This document shows, in pieces, positions 23,055 through 28,415 of a stretch of 28,415 bases of DNA (position 1 is the stretch's first letter; every line of letters begins with the position of its first letter). The notes beneath the pieces were generated by a model that saw only the letters and a list, made by a program, of their open reading frames with translations, did not search any database and had not been told where the DNA came from. The stretch is from Zoogloea sp035335645 (GTDB lineage Bacteria > Pseudomonadota > Gammaproteobacteria > Burkholderiales > Rhodocyclaceae). The position numbers and the translations under genes are program-made. Location of the stretch: assembly GCA_035335645.1 (NCBI GenBank), contig DAOQMM010000041.1, forward strand, positions 1 to 28,415, written 5' to 3'.

Positions 23055-25127
23055 ATGAAGTCATCGCACAGCTATTTCGTTCGCCTGGGTCGTTATTACG
23101 GCTGGTATTCGGCGGGGTTCTTCGTGCTGATCGGACTGCTCGCGATCGCCGAGCAGCTCGGAATGACCCCGCGCTGGATCGGGCAGATCTTCCTGCTGGC
23201 CACCATTGCCCTCTATGCGGCGATCGGCGTGATGAGCCGCACGTCCGACGTTTCCGAATATTACGTGGCCGGGCGCCGCGTGCCTGCGGTGTTCAATGGC
23301 ATGGCTACGGCGGCGGACTGGATGAGTGCCGCGTCATTCATCGGGCTGGCCGGCACCCTGTATTACACCGGCTTCGAAGGACTGGCCTTCGTCACCGGCT
23401 GGACGGGGGGGTACGTGCTGGTGGCGCTGCTGCTCGCGCCGTACCTGCGCAAGTTCGGGCAATTCACCGTGCCGGATTTTCTCGGCGCCCGCTATGGCGG
23501 CCATGCGGCACGCATTGTGGGTGTGGTGGCTGCGGTGCTGGCGAGCTTTGTGTACGTGGTGGCGCAGATTTACGGCGTAGGTCTCATCACCAGCCGCTTC
23601 ATCGGGATCGAGTTCGAGATCGGTGTCTTTGTGGGCCTGGCCGGCATTCTGGTGTGCTCCTTCCTGGGGGGCATGCGGGCGGTGACGTGGACCCAGGTGG
23701 CCCAGTACCTCATTCTGATCGTCGCCTATCTGGTGCCGGTGACCATCCTGTCCTACAAGGTGACGGGGGTTCCCCTGCCACAGCTGACCTACGGCGGCGT
23801 CCTGAAGGACCTCGGCAACAAGGAGCTGGAGCTGTTCTCCGAGCCGCGGGAGAATGAAGTCCGCACCCAGTACCGCTACCGGGCGGATGACTACGCCCGG
23901 AAGATCATCGATCTGCCCGATTCCCTCGCCGCCGAGCGGACGGGGCAGCTGCAACGGGTCGAGGAACTGCGTACTCAGGGCGCCTCCGCCCGCGAACTGG
24001 CCGCAGCGGAGCGGGCCTTGCGCGACATGCCGCGTACGCCGGATGAGGCTCGGGTGAAGTGGGAACGGGCACGTCAGGAAAGTCTGGTCCGCGCGGCTCC
24101 GCCGGTGCCGCACGCCCAGGCCCACCCAGGTCCCGACCGGGCGGCGCGCGACAGCGCCCGCAACAACTTCATCGCGCTGGCTTTTGTGCTCATGGTCGGG
24201 ACGGCCGCATTGCCTCACATCCTGATGCGCTACTACACAACGCCCTCGGTGCGGCAGGCGCGCAACTCCGTGTTCTGGTCCCTGTTCTTCATCTTTTTGC
24301 TGTACGTGACCGCTCCAGCCTACGCGGTATTCGCCAAATGGGAGGTGTATAGCGGTCTCGTCGGTACGCCCATCGCGTCCTTGCCGGCGTGGGTGGCGGC
24401 GTGGGGCCGGGTCGGTCTGGTGAAGATCGACGACATCAACGGTGACGGCATCCTGCAACTGGCCGAACTCTCCCTCAACAGCGACGCGATCCTGCTGCTG
24501 GTGCCGGAAATTGCCGGCCTGCCCTACGTGGTCTCCGGTCTGGTGGCGGCAGGCGGGCTGGCTGCGGCGTTATCCACGGCGGACGGCCTGCTCCTGACCA
24601 TCTCCCACGCCCTGTCCCACGACCTGTATTACAAGATGATCAATCCCGAGGCCTCGACGCAGCGTCGCCTCATCATCACCAAGTCACAATTGCTGATCGT
24701 CGCGGTGTGCGCGGCCTGGGTCGCCTCCCTGCGACCGGATGGCATCCTGTTCATGGTGGGCCTGGCCTTTTCGATTGCCGCGTCGGCCTTCTTTCCGGCG
24801 CTGGTGCTGGGCATCTTCTGGAAGCGTGCCAATCGCTGGGGGGCCGTCTCCGGCATGGCAGCGGGGCTCGGCATCACCTTGTATTACATCGTGCGCACCC
24901 ATCCGTTCTTTGGCGGCAGCCTGTCCGAGGCCTGGTTCGATATTCATCCGATCTCCTGCGGGATCTTTGGCGTGCCGGTAGGATTCGTGACCATCGTGGT
25001 GGTCAGTCTGCTGACCCCGCCGCCCGACGCCGCAACGCAGCGCCTCGTGGATTTCATCCGCATGCCCGACGGCATCGAGGATTTTCCGGATCGCGACGAA
25101 AAGGTGTTTGACGCGGGCGGAAGTTAA
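23055..25127 (+). CDS. Sodium:solute symporter, VC_2705 subfamily (probable acetate/carboxylate carrier)
   Basis: Large subunit of a two-part sodium:solute symporter, 690 residues, with the SSS/ActP-like core (EYYVAGRRVPAVFNGMATAADWMSAASFIGLAG and GLAAALSTADGLLLTISHALSHDL). It is longer than ActP (about 550) because of a hydrophilic, charged, helix-rich insert at about residues 250-370. An EF-hand-like loop at 460-471 (DINGDGILQLAE) has Asp, Asn, Asp, Gly and Glu at the expected calcium-ligand positions. Subfamily members pair with a DUF4212 small subunit, as here. Acetate or another short carboxylate is the likely substrate from the acs context; this is not readable from sequence alone. Its last codons also carry the tRNA-Ser promoter. 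Confidence 0.92.
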   Translation: MKSSHSYFVRLGRYYGWYSAGFFVLIGLLAIAEQLGMTPRWIGQIFLLATIALYAAIGVMSRTSDVSEYYVAGRRVPAVFNGMATAADWMSAASFIGLAGTLYYTGFEGLAFVTGWTGGYVLVALLLAPYLRKFGQFTVPDFLGARYGGHAARIVGVVAAVLASFVYVVAQIYGVGLITSRFIGIEFEIGVFVGLAGILVCSFLGGMRAVTWTQVAQYLILIVAYLVPVTILSYKVTGVPLPQLTYGGVLKDLGNKELELFSEPRENEVRTQYRYRADDYARKIIDLPDSLAAERTGQLQRVEELRTQGASARELAAAERALRDMPRTPDEARVKWERARQESLVRAAPPVPHAQAHPGPDRAARDSARNNFIALAFVLMVGTAALPHILMRYYTTPSVRQARNSVFWSLFFIFLLYVTAPAYAVFAKWEVYSGLVGTPIASLPAWVAAWGRVGLVKIDDINGDGILQLAELSLNSDAILLLVPEIAGLPYVVSGLVAAGGLAAALSTADGLLLTISHALSHDLYYKMINPEASTQRRLIITKSQLLIVAVCAAWVASLRPDGILFMVGLAFSIAASAFFPALVLGIFWKRANRWGAVSGMAAGLGITLYYIVRTHPFFGGSLSEAWFDIHPISCGIFGVPVGFVTIVVVSLLTPPPDAATQRLVDFIRMPDGIEDFPDRDEKVFDAGGS

Positions 25128-25135
25128 TGTATGAT
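25108..25135 (+). promoter_or_regulatory. Sigma-70 promoter of tRNA-Ser
   Basis: TTGACG (25108-25113) and TATGAT (25130-25135), each 5 of 6 to consensus, are 16 bases apart. Transcription would start near 25142, just before the tRNA at 25149. The -35 box lies inside the end of the symporter gene and the -10 box just after its stop codon. Confidence 0.8.
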
Positions 25136-25148
25136 CCCGCCTCCACTT

Positions 25149-25241
<93 letters not shown>

Positions 25242-25261
25242 AATTTACCCGGATGTTCGCG

Positions 25262-25293
25262 GCGTGCGCATGCAAGTGCGCACGCTTTCCGTT
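25262..25293 (+). terminator. Hairpin after tRNA-Ser, probable terminator
   Basis: Perfect 8-base stem GCGTGCGC/GCGCACGC (25262-25269 and 25278-25285) with an 8-base loop, followed by TTTCCGTTT. The T-run is interrupted, so termination may be partial and some rpsF transcription could read through. Confidence 0.65.
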
Positions 25294-25326
25294 TATAGGC
25301 GGCCGCATCCGGGGGTGTTTCACCTT

Positions 25327-25354
25327 GCCCGACCGCCCCGCATGGTCGGCGGGC
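25327..25354 (+). promoter_or_regulatory. rpsF leader hairpin, candidate S6:S18 autoregulatory element
   Basis: GCCC and GACC (25327-25334) pair with GGTC and GGGC (25344-25347 and 25351-25354), leaving a 3-base bulge GGC on the right arm and a 9-base loop. It ends 10 bases before the AAGGAG of rpsF. Leaders of rpsF operons often carry a bulged stem bound by the S6:S18 protein pair. The match here is structural only; I could not align it to the published motif. Confidence 0.35.
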
Positions 25355-25375
25355 TATTATCCATAAGGAGATCCC

Positions 25376-25756
25376 ATGCGGCATTACGAAATCGTCTTCA
25401 TCGTGCATCCTGATCAGAGCGAGCAGGTGCCCGCGATGATCGAACGTTACACGACGCTCGTGACCAGTCAGGGTGGTCAGGTGCATCGTCTGGAAGACTG
25501 GGGCCGTCGTCAGCTGGCCTACCCGATCCAGAAGATCCACAAGGCCCACTATGTTCTGATGAACATCGAGTGCGACCAGCCCACCATCGCCGAACTGGAG
25601 CATGGCTTCAAGTTCAACGACGCCGTGCTGCGTCATCTCTCCATCCGCATGAAGCGCGCCGTGACTGCCCCGTCGCCCATGATGAAGGAAGAGAAGGCCC
25701 GCTCCCTGACGCCCGCGGCCGACGAAGCCAAGCCGGCCGAGCAGCCCGCCGCCTGA
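25376..25756 (+). CDS. rpsF: 30S ribosomal protein S6
   Basis: Ribosomal protein of 126 residues that binds 16S rRNA together with S18. It begins MRHYEIVFIVHPDQSEQVPAMIERY and contains LEDWGRRQLAYPIQKIHKAHYVLMNIE and LRHLSIRMKRAVT, all diagnostic of S6. The tail is acidic and Ala-rich, as in many Proteobacteria. AAGGAG lies 5 bases before the ATG. It is the first gene of the rpsF-priB-rpsR-rplI operon, and the stop codon lies just before the probable TTG start of priB. Confidence 0.98.
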   Translation: MRHYEIVFIVHPDQSEQVPAMIERYTTLVTSQGGQVHRLEDWGRRQLAYPIQKIHKAHYVLMNIECDQPTIAELEHGFKFNDAVLRHLSIRMKRAVTAPSPMMKEEKARSLTPAADEAKPAEQPAA

Positions 25757-25758
25757 TT

Positions 25759-26109
25759 TTGCAGGAAGCAGGGCGCAACAGTCTTGAGCTGGAAGGTGTC
25801 CTGACCGAAATCGGTGCGCTGCGTCGTACGCCTGCGGGGATCCCCGTGCTGGCATGTCGCATCGAACACCGGTCGAGGCAGATGGAAGCAGGGCGGCTCC
25901 GCGATGTCGGGGTCGAATTGCAGGCGGTCGTGGTAGGGGACAAGACGTCCCTCCTGGCTGCGGCGCCCCTGGGAAGCCTGCTGCACGTCACCGGCTTCCT
26001 CGCGGCGAAAAGTCTGCGTAGCAGGGCACCGATACTGCATATCGATACGATCGAATTTTTGGAAGGAAACAGACATGGCATTCAAGCCCGCAATGAAGCG
26101 CAAGGATGA
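25759..26109 (+). CDS. priB: Primosomal replication protein PriB (non-ATG start)
   Basis: OB-fold single-strand DNA-binding protein of the replication-restart primosome, about 116 residues from the proposed start. The body NSLELEGVLTEIGALRRTPAGIPVLACRIEHRSRQ, with LGSLLHVTGFLAAKS and HIDTIEFLEG, matches betaproteobacterial PriB. No ATG or GTG lies in frame near the expected N-terminus. TTG at 25759, two bases after the rpsF stop, is the only ordinary start codon between that stop and the conserved region, although it lacks a clear ribosome site. Translation by coupling to rpsF is likely. The 3' end overlaps rpsR by 35 bases, giving the unusual tail NRHGIQARNEAQG. Position between rpsF and rpsR is the standard one. 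Confidence 0.85.
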   Translation: MQEAGRNSLELEGVLTEIGALRRTPAGIPVLACRIEHRSRQMEAGRLRDVGVELQAVVVGDKTSLLAAAPLGSLLHVTGFLAAKSLRSRAPILHIDTIEFLEGNRHGIQARNEAQG

Positions 26110-26344
26110 CCGCGGTGGCCGCGGCCTCTTCAAGCGTCGTAAGTTCTGCCGCTTCAGCGCAGAGAAGATCGAGGAAATCGACTACAAGGATGTGGACATC
26201 CTGAAGGATTTCATCACCGAAAACGCCAAGATCATGCCGGCCCGCATTACCGGGACCAAGTCCGGTTACCAGCGTCAGCTGTCCACCGCGATCAAGCGTG
26301 CGCGCTTCCTGGCGCTGCTGCCCTACACCGATCTGCACCAGTAA
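26075..26344 (+). CDS. rpsR: 30S ribosomal protein S18
   Basis: Ribosomal protein of 89 residues, partner of S6 on the 30S platform. The basic protein has the diagnostic segments GLFKRRKFCRFSAEKIEEIDYKDVDIL, ARITGTKSGYQRQLSTAIKRARFLALLPYTD. GGAAGGA lies 8 bases before the ATG, inside the priB reading frame. It is followed 15 bases later by rplI. Confidence 0.98.
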   Translation: MAFKPAMKRKDDRGGRGLFKRRKFCRFSAEKIEEIDYKDVDILKDFITENAKIMPARITGTKSGYQRQLSTAIKRARFLALLPYTDLHQ

Positions 26345-26359
26345 TCCGGGAGAACAAGC

Positions 26360-26809
26360 ATGCAAATCATTCTGCTGGACAAGGTTGTGAACCTCGGTGG
26401 TCTTGGTGATGTGGTCAAGGTCAAGGATGGTTACGCGCGTAACTACCTGATCCCCCAGGGCAAGGCCAAGCGTGCCACGGCCACCAACCTGGCTGAATTC
26501 GAGGCCCGTCGCGCCGAACTGGAGCGCCAGGCGGCCGAGCAATTCGCTGCCGCCCAGGCCGAAGGCGCCAAGCTGGAAGGTCAATCCGTCACCATCGCCC
26601 GCAAGGCGGGTGTGGATGGCCGTCTGTTCGGTTCCGTGACCAATGCCGACATCGCCGACGCGCTGAAGGCGCAGGGCTTTGCCGTCGAGAAGTCTGCTGT
26701 GCGGATGCCGGAAGGCCCGCTGAAGACCGTCTGTGAAGCCCAGATCGTCGTGTCCCTGCATACTGACGTGACGGCCACGATCACCGTGACGGTGGTCGGC
26801 GAGAACTGA
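26360..26809 (+). CDS. rplI: 50S ribosomal protein L9
   Basis: Ribosomal protein of 149 residues, the normal length for L9. The N-terminal rRNA-binding domain reads MQIILLDKVVNLGGLGDVVKVKDGYARNYLIPQGKA, followed by the long connecting helix (about 45-75) and the C-terminal domain ending in VVSLHTDVTATITVTVVGEN. GGGAG precedes the ATG. It is the last gene of the ribosomal operon; a strong terminator lies 30 bases downstream. Confidence 0.98.
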   Translation: MQIILLDKVVNLGGLGDVVKVKDGYARNYLIPQGKAKRATATNLAEFEARRAELERQAAEQFAAAQAEGAKLEGQSVTIARKAGVDGRLFGSVTNADIADALKAQGFAVEKSAVRMPEGPLKTVCEAQIVVSLHTDVTATITVTVVGEN

Positions 26810-26838
26810 TCGGTTCGGGCTTCGGCTCGCTGCTGTGG

Positions 26839-26867
26839 AAAAGGGCTGCCCGGTGCAGCCCTTTTTT
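26839..26867 (+). terminator. Intrinsic terminator of the rpsF-priB-rpsR-rplI operon
   Basis: Stem AAAAGGGCTGC/GCAGCCCTTTT with a 5-base loop and a run of six T (26862-26867). It separates rplI from dnaB, so dnaB needs its own promoter or read-through. Confidence 0.93.
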
Positions 26868-26917
26868 CTTGGGTGCGCGGCCGAGGGTCGCGGCCCCGGT
26901 TTATTGTGGTGACTTCC

Positions 26918-28309
26918 ATGCGCAACGCTTCCCTTTCCGAAGATCCCGCCCTCGCTTCGCTTCGACTGCCACCCCATTCGCTTGAGGCTGAGCAGTCGTT
27001 GCTGGGCGGGCTGCTCATCGACAATACGGTGTGGGATCGGGTGGGCGACATCGTCAGTGAGGTCGACTTCTACCGGGACGATCATCGTCGCATCTTCCGG
27101 CAGATCGCCAAACTCATCGAACTCGGCAAGCCGGCGGACGTGGTGACGGTCTACGAGGCCCTCGAAAAGGCCGGCGAGGCCGAGCACGTCGGCGGGCTTG
27201 CGTATCTGGGAGAGATTGCCAACAGCACGCCTTCAGCTGCCAACGTGCGCCGTTATGGCGAGATCGTCCGCGAGCGCGCGATCCTGCGCAAGCTGGTTGC
27301 GGTCGGTGATCAGATCGCGGCCAGTGCGCTGGCGCCATCTGGCAAGGATGCGAAGACGCTGCTCGACGAGGCTGAGGCCAAGGTCTTCGAGATCGCCGAA
27401 GCCGGCGCGCGGACCACGACCGGCTTCGTTCCCATCCAGCCGCTGCTCGGGCAGGTCGTGGATCGCATCCAGGAACTCTACGACCGGGATTCCCCGAGCG
27501 GAATCACTGGCGTCGCCACTGGGTTGACCGATCTGGATGAAAAGACCTCCGGCCTGCAGCCCTCAGACATGATCGTCGTCGCGGGGCGCCCTGGTATGGG
27601 CAAGACCTCGTTCGCCCTCAATATCGCAGAGAACGTGGCGGTTGAATGTGGGCTGCCGGTGGCCGTGTTTTCCATGGAAATGCCAGGTACCCAGCTGGCG
27701 ACGCGTTTTCTGTCTTCGGTCGGGCGTCTGGACCAGCATCGGGTGCGGACGGGCAAGCTCACCGATGAGGAATGGCAGCGTCTCACCTTCGCCTTGGGTA
27801 AGCTCCATGAGGCGCCCATCTACATTGACGAGACGCCGGGGCTGAACCCGACGGACCTGCGCGCCCGCTGCCGACGCCTGCACCGGCAGTGCGGACGCTT
27901 GGGGCTGATCGTCATCGACTATCTGCAGCTGATGACGTCGCTCAAGGAGTCCGACAACCGGGCCGCAGAGCTGTCGGAGATTTCCCGCTCCGTAAAATCC
28001 CTGGCAAAGGAGTTGCACGTCCCCATCATTGCCCTGTCCCAGCTCAACCGGAGCCTGGAGCAGCGCCCCAACAAGCGTCCGGTCATGTCGGACCTGCGGG
28101 AGTCCGGTGCCATCGAGCAGGACGCGGACATCATCATGTTCATCTACCGGGATGAAATCTATAACCCGGACTCCCAGGACAAGGGCACTGCTGAACTGAT
28201 CGTGGCCAAGCACCGGAACGGCTCCACGGGCACCATCCGCATGACCTTCATCGGCGAGTACACGCGTTTCGAGAACTACGTGGGCGGCGCCGCCGTGGCG
28301 GAGTATTGA
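26918..28309 (+). CDS. dnaB: Replicative DNA helicase DnaB
   Basis: Hexameric helicase of 463 residues that unwinds DNA at the replication fork. The N-terminal domain has LPPHSLEAEQSLLGGLLIDN. The RecA-like domain has Walker A GRPGMGKT (Lys229), SMEMPGTQLATRFLSS, the Walker B segment LGLIVIDYLQLM, LSQLNRSLEQRPNKRPVMSDLRESGAIEQDADIIMFIYRDE and the ending KHRNGSTGTIRMTFIGEYTRFENY. No intein or insertion is visible. The ATG at 26918 (MRNASLSEDP) is preferred; two in-frame GTG codons lie just upstream (26906 and 26909), and no clear ribosome site separates the options. dnaB directly follows the rplI terminator, a common gene order in Proteobacteria. Confidence 0.97.
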   Translation: MRNASLSEDPALASLRLPPHSLEAEQSLLGGLLIDNTVWDRVGDIVSEVDFYRDDHRRIFRQIAKLIELGKPADVVTVYEALEKAGEAEHVGGLAYLGEIANSTPSAANVRRYGEIVRERAILRKLVAVGDQIAASALAPSGKDAKTLLDEAEAKVFEIAEAGARTTTGFVPIQPLLGQVVDRIQELYDRDSPSGITGVATGLTDLDEKTSGLQPSDMIVVAGRPGMGKTSFALNIAENVAVECGLPVAVFSMEMPGTQLATRFLSSVGRLDQHRVRTGKLTDEEWQRLTFALGKLHEAPIYIDETPGLNPTDLRARCRRLHRQCGRLGLIVIDYLQLMTSLKESDNRAAELSEISRSVKSLAKELHVPIIALSQLNRSLEQRPNKRPVMSDLRESGAIEQDADIIMFIYRDEIYNPDSQDKGTAELIVAKHRNGSTGTIRMTFIGEYTRFENYVGGAAVAEY

Positions 28310-28322
28310 TTGCTACACGCGG

Positions 28323-28340
28323 GTGAAATTTATTTTTCAC
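28323..28340 (+). terminator. Weak AT-rich hairpin after dnaB
   Basis: GTGAAA (28323-28328) pairs with TTTCAC (28335-28340) around a 6-base loop. There is no T-run after it, so it is at best a weak terminator or a processing site. Confidence 0.3.
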
Positions 28341-28347
28341 TAACGTG

Positions 28348-28375
28348 TTGACGGGGCCCGATAGTTCTTTATAAT
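28348..28375 (+). promoter_or_regulatory. Strong sigma-70 promoter, probably for a stable-RNA gene beyond the edge
   Basis: TTGACG (28348-28353) and a perfect TATAAT (28370-28375) are 16 bases apart, followed by GCGCACC. A GC-rich discriminator after TATAAT is typical of stringently controlled tRNA and rRNA promoters. Transcription would start near 28382. The 30-odd bases that remain contain no recognisable gene. Confidence 0.8.
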
Positions 28376-28415
28376 GCGCACCTCTTCTTCACGCGGTGCA
28401 GCAAAGGCGGCGCGG

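Overview
The window is about 28.4 kb of GC-rich, gene-dense bacterial chromosome. The gene content points to a betaproteobacterium, most likely of the order Rhodocyclales (Zoogloea/Azospira-like). The pointers are a flocculation-type PEP-CTERM exoprotein behind a sigma-54 promoter, an MSHA-type pilus gene set, an acs locus joined to SLC5-type sensor and symporter genes, and the rpsF-priB-rpsR-rplI-dnaB block. The order is an inference from gene content; no 16S rRNA or database search supports it. I see no insertion sequence, prophage, CRISPR array or integron.

Layout. (1) 1-2336, minus strand: the 5' part of a PEP-CTERM protein gene, with a near-consensus -24/-12 promoter and a possible enhancer palindrome, preceded by an acyltransferase-3 membrane protein. 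(2) 2484-3758, plus: an orphan FtsX/MacB-type permease whose stop codon abuts that of the convergent glycosyltransferase gene (3759-4958, minus). (3) 5030-12980, minus: six tightly coupled pilus-assembly genes transcribed right to left: secretin mshL, a TPR protein (mshN-like), ATPase mshE, platform protein mshG, a GspL/PilM-N-like protein and a GspM/MshJ-like protein. No pilin gene is present. (4) 13351-25127, plus: an acetate module. It runs acs, a small two-helix membrane protein, an SLC5-STAC histidine kinase (CrbS/CbrA type), a stand-alone receiver, a degenerate membrane histidine kinase fused to an intact DEDDh exonuclease, a CBS-DUF294 nucleotidyltransferase-like protein, a DUF4212 small subunit and a VC_2705-type sodium:solute symporter. 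(5) 25149-28309, plus: tRNA-Ser(GGA), rpsF, priB, rpsR, rplI, a terminator and dnaB. The window ends just after a strong promoter that probably drives a stable-RNA gene beyond the edge.

How the parts work together. Acs activates acetate to acetyl-CoA. The downstream genes look like acetate (or another small carboxylate) transport and sensing: a transporter-shaped kinase, a receiver without output domain, and a true two-subunit symporter. The pseudokinase-exonuclease fusion and the CBS-nucleotidyltransferase lie between them in the same transcriptional direction. They are the least understood parts and the best candidate here for an undescribed signalling branch. The surface genes on the left (PEP-CTERM protein, acyltransferase, glycosyltransferase, MSHA-like pilus machinery) fit floc or biofilm formation.
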